30,551 bases of DNA from a virus: IMG/VR virus record IMGVR_UViG_3300017743_002322, positions 1-30,551 of that record; one strand, given 5' to 3'. Shown piece after piece: positions 5,988-13,023 of this stretch (the stretch's first letter is position 1; every line of letters starts with the position of its first letter). Under the pieces are notes generated by a model, which worked only from the letters and a program-made list of their open reading frames with translations, was not told the DNA's origin and made no database searches. The position numbers and the translations under genes are program-made.

Positions 5988-6610
5988 ATTTGCTCCAAAT
6001 CGTTTTCTGCTCTTACGATCGCTTGTAATCTGAGTACATCAGCTAAGACATCCCAAGAGCTATCGTGCGCTTTAAATATTTTATCCCATTTTTCTGAATC
6101 GGCAATAGGTGTAAATCCGTTTTGTTTATTTTCAAAGTTAAACTTAGCATCAATATAAGTTCTCATATCACGCACCATATAGTACTTCAAATAGTTATAG
6201 AGATGTGCTTTACGGCCTTGACTATCAAATAGTCTTGTAATAATAATTGGGTCAAAAGCATTTCCTCGAGTCCACCAATGGCCGATGTTTTCGTCAACAA
6301 CTAAATTGTGAAAGTTGGATACAAACTCTTTTACTGTAAGGTCTTGCTGTGATGGTTTAACTTTATCACGAACTTCTTTAGATTGCTCTTGCCAAAACTT
6401 AATAACATCTTCTTCAATGTTATATCCATAGTCTTTGACTTGTTCTGCAACATTAAGTTTAAAGCGTCGAGTCTTGTTAATGTCTGCAGGTGTATAAGGA
6501 TTGGTTGTAAAATTATCCCAATCAAAAATCATTACAGAACAATCAACGACTGCACATGTTGTGGGTTCAGTCCCCATTGTTTCAAAGTCAAGTACTAAAT
6601 GTTTTTTCAT
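5984..6610 (-). CDS. dexA: exonuclease A, DEDD 3'-5' exonuclease (DexA)
   Basis: A 208-residue DnaQ-like nuclease. Exo I is LVLDFETMG (about 5-13), the middle block WWTRGNAFDPIIITRLFD carries the exo II Asp, and exo III is HDSSWDVLAD near residue 185. The WWTRG...FDP and MVRDMRTYID segments resemble T4 DexA. In T4, DexA degrades DNA 3'-5' and is non-essential. Here it overlaps the methyltransferase stop and the next glycosyltransferase start by 4 bp each, so it is cotranslated with modification genes. That suggests a role in attacking unmodified DNA, but this is inference. Confidence 0.88.
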   Translation of the reverse strand: MKKHLVLDFETMGTEPTTCAVVDCSVMIFDWDNFTTNPYTPADINKTRRFKLNVAEQVKDYGYNIEEDVIKFWQEQSKEVRDKVKPSQQDLTVKEFVSNFHNLVVDENIGHWWTRGNAFDPIIITRLFDSQGRKAHLYNYLKYYMVRDMRTYIDAKFNFENKQNGFTPIADSEKWDKIFKAHDSSWDVLADVLRLQAIVRAENDLEQI

Positions 6611-7839
6611 GTCATAAACTCAGTTATATCTATAGATGAATGGCTATCACGAATACGCTGTGACAAATTGTCTTGGTATAAGAATGTAGCATCTTCCATC
6701 GGTAATTTTTTCTCTATTGCTTTTTTAACTTGACGAGCCATATCCCTTGCAGTCTTGTAAGGTACATTTTGGCAGATATGATTGATGCTTTTTTCTGGGT
6801 CAAGTAGTTCATAATCTTGTGGAAGCCCCATGATGTTCATTGCTTCCCTTATGTTTATATATCTATCTTCAACAGGATGCGTGAGAACATGTGGCATATG
6901 TACTACGAAAGCTCCGATGTATCTAACTGGAACTACTGTTCCTCGCCACATTACACCGCCTCCAGCTTTAAGTTTTTCATATCGTCTCATACATTTTTCA
7001 GCTTCTCTATCAAGTCCTAAGCCTTTCATGTATTCAGCTACTTCAGCATAGTTTTTACCAAAGTGATGTATGATTTCACTTTCAATATTAAATGATGCTC
7101 TTGTAAATGTTTCGTCTTCTCTTAATTCTGCTGCAAAATCACTATGAGTCATTCCGCCCTTAAGTTCTTCTAATAAGTATTTGTAGTAAGGGTCGTCTTG
7201 TGATGGAATACGCTTATTAATTGCTTCTGTTTGGAAATTAGATTTTGATTCCATTAATAAGTCAGTAATGGTTGGCATTGGTTTATCAAAATACTCAAAC
7301 GTTGGTACCTTATTATTAAATACATCTTTTTTCCAAAAGAAATAGAATGAGCGTCTACGAACTTGAGGATTACCGTGCAATAATGTTTTAGTAGTATAGA
7401 TGGTCATATTATAACCAGCTTCTTGCCCAATCTCCATTAGTTTCTTTTTCATAAATGCGCCGACATTGGTTGCAAGAGCAGGAGCGTTTTCACCCCATAA
7501 TACTTTAGGACCAATTTCATTTAATACGAATCTTGTAGATTTTTCTAACCATTGGTTATTTGGATTTTCTTCACCATAAGAATTATGATAACTACTTAAT
7601 CCTGCACAAGGACATACCGATGATACCACATCAACTTTCTTATATCGCTTAGGTGCATTATCACCATCAATAACGTGATATGGAACATCATGGTCATGTT
7701 CTTTATAATAATTCAGCAAATGCTTTTCGTTACCTTCAAATCCGCCGTATGTCATTAAATACTCAGGCTTCTGTCCGTAAGCTTCATCAGATGCTAATAT
7801 CTCCCCTCCAATTAATGGGATAATTCCTGCATGTTTCAT
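6607..7839 (-). CDS. C5-cytosine DNA methyltransferase-like protein (divergent)
   Basis: A 410-residue protein with C5-MTase motifs: motif IV with the catalytic Pro-Cys in SSVCPCAGLS (PC at 77-78), motif VI as GENAP (117-120, where ENV is usual), motif VIII as QVRRRSF (159-165), and a C-terminal CQNVPYKTARDM resembling motif X. Motif I is hard to place (IPLIGGEI near the N-terminus). A helical insert of about 130 residues separates motifs VIII and X, where target recognition would sit. It overlaps both neighbours by 4 bp in the glycosyltransferase/DexA operon. The phage also encodes dCMP hydroxymethylase, so its real substrate (C, hmC, or host DNA) is open. Confidence 0.85.
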   Translation of the reverse strand: MKHAGIIPLIGGEILASDEAYGQKPEYLMTYGGFEGNEKHLLNYYKEHDHDVPYHVIDGDNAPKRYKKVDVVSSVCPCAGLSSYHNSYGEENPNNQWLEKSTRFVLNEIGPKVLWGENAPALATNVGAFMKKKLMEIGQEAGYNMTIYTTKTLLHGNPQVRRRSFYFFWKKDVFNNKVPTFEYFDKPMPTITDLLMESKSNFQTEAINKRIPSQDDPYYKYLLEELKGGMTHSDFAAELREDETFTRASFNIESEIIHHFGKNYAEVAEYMKGLGLDREAEKCMRRYEKLKAGGGVMWRGTVVPVRYIGAFVVHMPHVLTHPVEDRYINIREAMNIMGLPQDYELLDPEKSINHICQNVPYKTARDMARQVKKAIEKKLPMEDATFLYQDNLSQRIRDSHSSIDITEFMT

Positions 7840-8960
7840 TCTACTACTCCTAAAAGCTCACTTCTTTGTGTCGCCTTATCTAGTGGGTGGTTATCATAAA
7901 GACATTCTTTTTGAGCCTTACCCAGTTTTGTTAATTCTTCAATAGACATATTCTCAACACTTTCAATAGTATTTCCAACATATGCCTCCCCGTAAATTTT
8001 ACCTTCTGCATCTGAACATACGAGCACTGACTCTACATCAGCAACTTGTTGAACACGAGAACGCCACCAACCAGAACCTGCATGATAATATTCAGGCATC
8101 ATGCAACCCCAGTTCTCATTATAAATCTTACACATCTCAGGCTCTTTCACTCTATATGTTTCAATGCCTTTAGTTTGTTTTGTTTCTCGTCTTGGGCCAA
8201 AGTTTAATACATCCCATGTTGGTTTCTGTTTGTTGAACCAACCCATAGTTTTACTTTGTACAATAGATGAGAATATCCACCTATGTTTCTTTTCATCAGG
8301 TGGGAGAATAATTGGCTCATCATCAAAGAATCCAAGTAATCCAACATCCTCACCATAATTGTTTTCAGGTCTACGATTAAGATTGTAAGGGTTTGGATTA
8401 TAATTAATAATCTCACCTTTGTAGTCAATCTTAAATAACTCGTTTTCACCACCTGCAAATGTACATAAAATCAGTTTACTAGTTTTGCGATTTACTATTT
8501 GACATGCTTCAATAAACGTGTCGATATGTTTACCCATATCTTCAAGTGGTGTATCGCCTTTATATAGATTTGCAAGATAAGTATTTGTTCCATAATCATA
8601 GAATGGCTTACCTGAAGCTTTATGCTTAATAAGATTTTCTTCGTATAATTTAAACGAGGTAAATACTTCACGTACTTGCCAATCATCGTTAGCAAGAATT
8701 GCATCAGGTCTTGCAGTTAGTGCATATAATGCATCAAAAGCATGGTGAGCAAAAGATTTAACAGATGAAAGATAAATGATAACTTTATCATATCCGCTAA
8801 GGTCTTCTCCAATACTAATTGTTCGTTGTTCAATTTCATGGCCCATATCTTCAAGGCAACGAATTAAACTGTAATGTGAGTTTAATATTTTGAGCTCTTT
8901 ACCAAGATAATAGTCTTTGGTACACTGCTCTTTATTACACCCAGTAATTAAAATTTTCAT
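7836..8960 (-). CDS. putative GT-B-type glycosyltransferase
   Basis: A protein of about 374 residues. The start is the ATG at 8960, which has GGAG 8 nt upstream; an in-frame TTG precedes it. The N-terminus (MKILITGCN..., then LIRCLEDMGHEIEQRTISIG and YDKVIIYLSS) looks like the first Rossmann half of a GT-B enzyme. The general layout is reminiscent of T4 DNA beta-glucosyltransferase: an acceptor-domain segment around ARPDAILANDDW and a C-terminal GSGWWRSRVQQVADVESVLVCS that could be the donor half. The similarity is by pattern only. It lies between a GT8-like gene and the C5-MTase, and close to dCMP hydroxymethylase, so hmC glucosylation is an attractive but unproven role. Confidence 0.6.
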   Translation of the reverse strand: MKILITGCNKEQCTKDYYLGKELKILNSHYSLIRCLEDMGHEIEQRTISIGEDLSGYDKVIIYLSSVKSFAHHAFDALYALTARPDAILANDDWQVREVFTSFKLYEENLIKHKASGKPFYDYGTNTYLANLYKGDTPLEDMGKHIDTFIEACQIVNRKTSKLILCTFAGGENELFKIDYKGEIINYNPNPYNLNRRPENNYGEDVGLLGFFDDEPIILPPDEKKHRWIFSSIVQSKTMGWFNKQKPTWDVLNFGPRRETKQTKGIETYRVKEPEMCKIYNENWGCMMPEYYHAGSGWWRSRVQQVADVESVLVCSDAEGKIYGEAYVGNTIESVENMSIEELTKLGKAQKECLYDNHPLDKATQRSELLGVVE

Positions 8961-8975
8961 CAATAATTCTCCATT

Positions 8976-9659
8976 CTATAGTTTGGATTCCCAGTCCAAA
9001 AATTTCTGTTCATCGAAAGTTTTAGTACCTCCAGCAGTAGTTACATGCTGAATGTATTTACCTTTCTTGCCCCAGTGTCCCCACTCATTACTTATGTTTG
9101 TGTATTCACCATAGTGGTTACCAACTAAAACATTAAATAATGATTGGTCATGCTGTGGTTGAGGCACAACTAATTGTGCTTTCCAGTGGTCTTTAGTCGC
9201 TTCGTAATATTTTCTATCAAATAAAACTGTACCTGAGCAAAAGTATATATGCTCATCTGGTATTCCTAAGCGATCGTTAAATCTTTTTTGTTTTGCTGCA
9301 GCAGCTTCTGTATTATAGCCGTAATCCATCATTGCTGAAAATTCATCGTTCTCAAATAAGTTAGGACAAATTTTAGTAATAATAGCATCACTATCCAAAT
9401 ACATAATTTTATCGTACCCTTGCTCGAATAGTTCGTAAATATAAAGCTTATGATATGCAGGTGAATATTGTCCACCCAACCATTCGTCAGTTGTTAAACG
9501 AAAATACTCTGCTCCATTCTTTTCAGCATAAGCCTTTGCTCTTAAAGTAGAGTAATCATATAAGTCTTGGGCGTAATGGAATTTTTTCTTACCTTCTGAG
9601 CGACCGCCATTGGGCTTTATTTGGACTTGGAACACAAGGTTCTTTTCAATTTTACTCAT
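8976..9659 (-). CDS. glycosyltransferase, GT-A (family 8-like)
   Basis: A 227-residue protein. The core YDKIMYLDSDAII (about 82-94) carries the metal-binding DSD. YFCSGTVLFDRKYY, HDQSLFNVLVG (about 170-180) and the terminal YIQHVTTAGG follow the order seen in GT8 / glycogenin-type enzymes. SPAYHKLYIYELF upstream supplies the usual helix before the DxD strand. It is the first gene after its own promoter (9683-9711) and begins the modification operon. Donor and acceptor are not identifiable. Together with the two other glycosyltransferase-like genes it implies at least one glycosylated phage product. Confidence 0.8.
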   Translation of the reverse strand: MSKIEKNLVFQVQIKPNGGRSEGKKKFHYAQDLYDYSTLRAKAYAEKNGAEYFRLTTDEWLGGQYSPAYHKLYIYELFEQGYDKIMYLDSDAIITKICPNLFENDEFSAMMDYGYNTEAAAAKQKRFNDRLGIPDEHIYFCSGTVLFDRKYYEATKDHWKAQLVVPQPQHDQSLFNVLVGNHYGEYTNISNEWGHWGKKGKYIQHVTTAGGTKTFDEQKFLDWESKL

Positions 9660-9682
9660 AATATATTACCTTTTAATTGTAT

Positions 9683-9711
9683 ATTATAACATGTTTTTAT
9701 TAGAATGTACA
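9683..9711 (-). promoter_or_regulatory. promoter of the glycosyltransferase/methyltransferase operon
   Basis: TATAAT (9683-9688) preceded by TGT, with TGTACA at the -35 position (9706-9711) and a 17-bp spacer. The -35 box is two bases off TTGACA, so this should be a weaker member of the family. Confidence 0.7.
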
Positions 9712-9730
9712 CAATTATTTATGAAAATTT

Positions 9731-10183
9731 TCAAAGTAATTTGCTGGCTTCAATGATTTTCCAATCAATCCCAGCTTCTTTAAACATGTCAGATGTTTTA
9801 GCAAAGGAGCTTTTCCAATTATCTGGTACATCTTCCGTTGCCATAACAGCTCTTAAACAACCAACTTGAATGATACCTTTTGCACATTCGTGGCAGATAG
9901 GTAATCCCCAAACATATGCAGTTGCACCATTAAGAGATTGACCGTGAGCTGTAGCATTGTATATGCCATTCATTTCTGCATGAGATACTAACTCATACTT
10001 AAGCTCTCTGTTATTGTATCGCTCTTCTGTGTCGTCGATACCTCGTGGAAAGCCATTATAACCTGTAGATACGATTCTACGATTAACAACATAGACAGCA
10101 CCTATTTGTTTAGATGGGTCTTTGCTCCAAGTTGAAACTTCTTTTGCTAATCTTAGAAATCTAATATCCCATTTATCAGCCAT
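9731..10183 (-). CDS. cd: dCMP deaminase
   Basis: Deaminates dCMP to dUMP, supplying ThyX and balancing the pool used by dCMP hydroxymethylase. The 150-residue protein has the zinc motifs HAEMNGIYNA (about 68-77, catalytic Glu) and PICHECAKGIIQVG (P...C..C, about 93-106). The N-terminal SKDPSKQIGAVYVV and GYNGFPRGID blocks are standard. It is shorter than T4 Cd (193 aa). It starts inside the last 8 bp of gp42 (ATGGCTGA), giving a coupled hydroxymethylase-deaminase pair. Confidence 0.95.
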   Translation of the reverse strand: MADKWDIRFLRLAKEVSTWSKDPSKQIGAVYVVNRRIVSTGYNGFPRGIDDTEERYNNRELKYELVSHAEMNGIYNATAHGQSLNGATAYVWGLPICHECAKGIIQVGCLRAVMATEDVPDNWKSSFAKTSDMFKEAGIDWKIIEASKLL

Positions 10184-10838
10184 TCATTAATTCCTCAATG
10201 AAATTAAAGTGTCTTTCGTAAACATGAAAGTTGGATGCTGTCCAAAAGATATTGCCGACTTGAACATTTAAGTCATTCGCCAATTCTTGTTGAACATGTT
10301 TTGCCCATGCAACATCGTTATTGTAACCAAAGACTGCATCGTTAGAACGCATCAAGTAATGAGATTCAAGTTGACCATCGCGAATATAAAAAGTATTTGC
10401 ATATGTACACATAAAATCTGACATACCATCACGATTGTAATCCAAATGCATTGAAGGCCTATTGTATAACATAGTGGCTCTACGGGAATTTGGATTGCTC
10501 TTCAGTTCACGCAATACATGTTTATATTGGTTACCATTATCTTCAGAATAAATGCACCAGCCGTAATTAGAATTAATCTGGCCCTCTGTCGATGCAATGT
10601 CTTTCCATATCTGAGGAGTTTCTCCTGGGATATCGTTTACATTAAGGGATTGAGATTTGTACCACTCTAATTCACGCTCGATATAAGCGTAAGCAGGTTT
10701 ACGAATAACATAATCTTGGTCAGCAACAAATGTTGCACCAATGATTTCAATAGTTTTAGCACCTGTTCTGTCGATTACAAAATCTTCGTCAAGGTACTTG
10801 TCAATGATTAGTTGTCTTATGTTACCAACTGTCAACAT
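10176..10838 (-). CDS. 42: dCMP hydroxymethylase (T4 gp42-like)
   Basis: Converts dCMP to 5-hydroxymethyl-dCMP using methylene-tetrahydrofolate. The 220-residue protein matches T4 gp42 in blocks: TGAKTIEIIGATFVAD, ELEWYKSQSLNVNDIPGETP, INSNYGW, YNRPSMHLDYNRDGMSDFMC (nucleophilic Cys near 143), and LMRSNDAVFGYNNDVAW. The Asp in YNNDVAW replaces the thymidylate-synthase Asn that selects dUMP; the same change is seen in T4 gp42 and marks dCMP specificity. It overlaps dCMP deaminase by 8 bp and is preceded at 1-bp overlap by the DsbA-like gene. This is the strongest sign that the virion DNA contains modified cytosine. Confidence 0.95.
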   Translation of the reverse strand: MLTVGNIRQLIIDKYLDEDFVIDRTGAKTIEIIGATFVADQDYVIRKPAYAYIERELEWYKSQSLNVNDIPGETPQIWKDIASTEGQINSNYGWCIYSEDNGNQYKHVLRELKSNPNSRRATMLYNRPSMHLDYNRDGMSDFMCTYANTFYIRDGQLESHYLMRSNDAVFGYNNDVAWAKHVQQELANDLNVQVGNIFWTASNFHVYERHFNFIEELMNG

Positions 10839-11092
10839 TAAATACTCTCCAGCAACGCTTCCATATCTTCAACTTCAGTTACAACTGAGTTAATGTTTTG
10901 TTTGTGAAATACTCTTGCAGCTTTACGAAGTGTTCCTTTTGGGATATCAACATCGTCAGCTAGTGCATCAATAGCATCTTTTTGGAATGCTCTTTCTGCT
11001 TCAATTCGTACAAATGAATTACTGATTTCTTCAAATGCTCCACGTATGCGTTTTTTATCTTCTTCGCTTGAAGGTATAATAATATTACTCAT
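10838..11092 (-). CDS. dsbA: DsbA-like double-stranded DNA-binding protein
   Basis: An 84-residue charged, helical protein. The segment DDVDIPKGTLRKAARVFHKQNINSV (about 46-70) and the acidic C-terminus (EVEDMEALLESI) resemble T4 DsbA (DELGVDGKMFNRLLALYHKDN... then an acidic tail). DsbA binds dsDNA near late promoters and modulates late transcription in T4. The start lies in the last 8 bp of the upstream gene (ATGAGTAA). It is cotranscribed with gp42 and dCMP deaminase. Assignment is by pattern and size, so moderately sure. Confidence 0.72.
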   Translation of the reverse strand: MSNIIIPSSEEDKKRIRGAFEEISNSFVRIEAERAFQKDAIDALADDVDIPKGTLRKAARVFHKQNINSVVTEVEDMEALLESI

Positions 11093-11423
11093 CTCTATTT
11101 CTCCTGTTGAATGCGTCTGCTCGAGGGTCTTGCCCAGGAATCATCTGTCTAGCATAAGCTACAAAGAAACTCGAGTAGTTAATTAAGTCTTTTGCTGAAT
11201 CTTCAAGAGATTCAAAGTTTGGTTCGTAATCATCAGATTGCATGGCTTCCATGACTGATTTCATGCGGAGCATTTTAGCGTGCATGATGTCATGGATTGT
11301 TGTGATGCCATTGGGGTAATAGTCTGCTTGGGAAACAGACGAATTAGGATTCTGATAATCACGAGATTTTTTTTCTTGTAAGTCAATGCATTCTTGCAAT
11401 ACATTTACTGATTCTCGTGCCAT
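11085..11423 (-). CDS. DUF1599 / Nmad1-like protein
   Basis: A 112-residue protein using the ATG at 11423, which has AGTGAG upstream; the ATG at 11444 would leave almost no leader after the promoter. The pattern ECIDLQEKKSRDYQNP, then TTIHDIMHAKMLRMKSV, then LEDSAKDLINYSSFFVAY matches the all-helical DUF1599 (nucleotide modification associated domain 1) layout as I know it. Such proteins occur in phage gene clusters for modified nucleotides, but the reaction is not established. It heads the operon with DsbA-like, dCMP hydroxymethylase and dCMP deaminase, consistent with that association. Confidence 0.75.
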   Translation of the reverse strand: MARESVNVLQECIDLQEKKSRDYQNPNSSVSQADYYPNGITTIHDIMHAKMLRMKSVMEAMQSDDYEPNFESLEDSAKDLINYSSFFVAYARQMIPGQDPRADAFNRRNRDE

Positions 11424-11457
11424 AGTTTTACTCACTTTTGTCATAATTTAAAGTATT

Positions 11458-11486
11458 ATTATAACACACTAATGTGTGTTTGTCAA
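11458..11486 (-). promoter_or_regulatory. early promoter for the gp42/cd operon
   Basis: TTGACA (11481-11486), a 17-bp spacer and TATAAT (11458-11463) preceded by TGT. It is nearly identical to the gp45 promoter, including the ATTAGTGTGT-type spacer end. Confidence 0.9.
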
Positions 11487-11500
11487 CCAATATTTGTATT

Positions 11501-11722
11501 TTATACAACCTTTGGTGGAATTGGTGCACTGAATTGCTTTACAGTTTGAAGCTTATCTTCAGCTTCTGCTAACTTAGCTACTTCAGTATCAAGAGTTTCA
11601 ATAGTACCAGGATGTTCTGCTACTCCAACTCCATTTTCTAAAAAGATAGCGATATTCGCTGTATGTTCTGCAATAGATGCTTGATACTTAGCGATTAGCG
11701 CATTTACTAATAGTTCTTTCAT
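11501..11722 (-). CDS. conserved small protein of unknown function
   Basis: A 73-residue protein with a helical N-terminus (MKELLVNALIAKYQASIAEH), a central ENGVGVAEHPGTIETLDTEV segment (about 29-48) and a second helix (AKLAEAEDKLQTVKQF), ending in a proline-rich tail. This helix - GxGxxEHP - helix layout is familiar to me from marine T4-like phages, but I know of no function. It starts 2 bp after the MazG-like stop and ends just before the next promoter, so it closes the redox operon. No membrane or catalytic motif is visible. Confidence 0.75.
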   Translation of the reverse strand: MKELLVNALIAKYQASIAEHTANIAIFLENGVGVAEHPGTIETLDTEVAKLAEAEDKLQTVKQFSAPIPPKVV

Positions 11723-11724
11723 TC

Positions 11725-12135
11725 TTATTCTCCTTTAATGTCTGAAAATTTTCCATGGTTACCTTCATGTGAGGGTGGATACCATGTGTCTGGTTTAATT
11801 AAGTCGGGTACTCCAAGTGGATTTGGTCTAGATGGTTTTTCACCGACTTCTTTGTTCATATTTGCTTTGAGTACTTCGTCCCAAGCTTTATAAGGGTCAA
11901 CTCCAAATGCATCAAGCGTACCGATAGCTACAACACATAGGTCAATTAATCCATCTACAATTTCTTCTGCATCATATTCAGATACAGCTTTACGAGTTTC
12001 TTCTAACTCTTCATTAAGAAAGTCAACACGAAACTCAAGAAACTTTTGTAGTTTCTCTGGATTATTTTCTACCCATTGTCTTGTAAGATATTTACCTTGC
12101 ATTACATGGATATCTTCTACCCAATTTTTACTCAT
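11725..12135 (-). CDS. MazG-like nucleotide pyrophosphohydrolase
   Basis: All-helical NTP pyrophosphatase type. The ELEETRKAVSEYDAEEIVDGLIDLCVVAIG segment carries the ExxE...ExxD metal-binding pattern of MazG / phosphoribosyl-ATP pyrophosphohydrolase folds. A second helix (AWDEVLKANMNKEVG) and a C-terminal WYPP segment follow. I choose the ATG at 12135 (136 aa) because AAGGA lies 7 nt upstream and it overlaps the cytochrome c stop by 8 bp; an ATG at 12183 would add 16 residues overlapping that gene. Phage MazG-like enzymes are proposed to clean up non-canonical NTPs or alter (p)ppGpp; the substrate is not evident here. Confidence 0.82.
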   Translation of the reverse strand: MSKNWVEDIHVMQGKYLTRQWVENNPEKLQKFLEFRVDFLNEELEETRKAVSEYDAEEIVDGLIDLCVVAIGTLDAFGVDPYKAWDEVLKANMNKEVGEKPSRPNPLGVPDLIKPDTWYPPSHEGNHGKFSDIKGE

Positions 12136-12451
12136 TTGGAAATCCTTGCTGAATGTATACGCCGATGGTACCAATTTGTCCATCAGTCAAACCTTTAGCT
12201 GTTCCCCACATCATTGGAGATTGTGGTCCAACTGTTTCACCAGCTTTATATTGTAAAAGCTTACTGATAATGTCATCAGCACTTTGTCCTGCAAGTTTTG
12301 GACCGATGCCACCTTGACCTTGTTGGCCATGACATGCTGCACAGGTTTTCCATACTTGTCTGATTTCCTTATAACTATCAAGCTTTTCTTCTGCTTGTGC
12401 TGTAAGACCGATAGCAAATAATGTTGCTGCTGTTAAAATTTGTATTTTCAT
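12128..12451 (-). CDS. c-type cytochrome (class I, exported)
   Basis: A 107-residue protein with a clear signal peptide (positive start, hydrophobic 4-17, cleavage probably after A20 in TAQA-EE). The mature part has one heme-attachment motif CAACH (37-41, His proximal ligand) and a downstream MMWGTAKGLTD, with Met80 or Met81 as the likely distal ligand. GGIGPKLAGQ between them is typical of small class I cytochromes c (c553/c5-like). It would be matured in the periplasm by host Ccm machinery and carry electrons between membrane complexes. Its start overlaps the glutaredoxin stop by 4 bp and its end overlaps the MazG-like start by 8 bp, so it is an integral phage gene. Which host complex it serves is unknown. 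Confidence 0.92.
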   Translation of the reverse strand: MKIQILTAATLFAIGLTAQAEEKLDSYKEIRQVWKTCAACHGQQGQGGIGPKLAGQSADDIISKLLQYKAGETVGPQSPMMWGTAKGLTDGQIGTIGVYIQQGFPNE

Positions 12452-12675
12452 GAGTTTAGCTTTAGCCTCTTTTCTAATTCAGTATATCCACCAATGTTTT
12501 CGCCTTCAATTTGAATTTGTGGGAAGGTTCTTGCACTAGGGAAAGTTTCAAAAAATTCTTCAGATGTATAATCTTTACCCATACTCAAATATTGGTATGG
12601 TACTGATAATTGTTTACATAGTGATTCAGCCATTACGCAATAACCACAAGAAGGTTTACCATATATTTTTACCAT
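12448..12675 (-). CDS. grx: glutaredoxin
   Basis: A 75-residue thiol-disulfide oxidoreductase. The active site is CGYC (10-13) rather than the common CPYC. The cis-proline TFPQI loop lies at about 50-54 and the glutathione-binding GGYTEL at 62-67. Size and order are standard. It may reduce ribonucleotide reductase, the peroxiredoxin at 0.05 kb or other host proteins. It is the second gene of a unit with a 95-aa unknown upstream and cytochrome c, MazG-like and a 73-aa unknown downstream; spacing to the first is 8 bp and it overlaps cytochrome c by 4 bp. Confidence 0.93.
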   Translation of the reverse strand: MVKIYGKPSCGYCVMAESLCKQLSVPYQYLSMGKDYTSEEFFETFPSARTFPQIQIEGENIGGYTELEKRLKLNS

Positions 12676-12683
12676 GTTTTCTC

Positions 12684-12971
12684 CTATACTAATTTAAGTC
12701 CGTCGTTACCTGGCATCATAATACCTGTGGTAGCTTCAATAACTTGTCGTTTTAACTCATCGGCAGGTTCTAATAAAAACATAACGTGTTGTTCACCAAT
12801 TGTTACTGGTCCACGTTTTGCGTAAGGTACAAATGGAACCATTCCAATTTTACCTTCTCCTGCAGGAACTAACAGAATTGCGTCTGTTAATGTGTAGAAG
12901 CCTTTATCATATACGACTTCTGCTACAACCTCTTCACCGGTTGATAGTCTTACTATTTGTACATCTTTCAT
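12684..12971 (-). CDS. conserved small beta-rich protein, unknown (possibly Sm-like)
   Basis: A 95-residue protein starting at the ATG at 12971, which has GGAG 6 nt upstream; an ATG at 12983 lacks a ribosome site. The N-terminal half (VQIVRLSTGEEVVAEVVYD... YTLTDAILLVP) reads as alternating strands with a central G-E, a pattern like the Sm/LSm fold. The middle MVPFVPYAKRG and EQHVMFLLEP continue as beta strands, and the tail is flexible. The Sm-like idea is inference; no RNA-binding residue set is certain. It is first in the redox operon, directly after the promoter. Confidence 0.75.
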   Translation of the reverse strand: MKDVQIVRLSTGEEVVAEVVYDKGFYTLTDAILLVPAGEGKIGMVPFVPYAKRGPVTIGEQHVMFLLEPADELKRQVIEATTGIMMPGNDGLKLV

Positions 12972-12994
12972 AATGTTCTCCATAATTGTGTCAT

Positions 12995-13023
12995 ATTATA
13001 ACACGTTTGTTTGTATTTGTCAA
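12995..13023 (-). promoter_or_regulatory. early promoter for the glutaredoxin/cytochrome c operon
   Basis: TTGACA (13018-13023), a 17-bp spacer and TATAAT (12995-13000) preceded by TGT. The -35 box overlaps the end of gp43. Confidence 0.9.
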
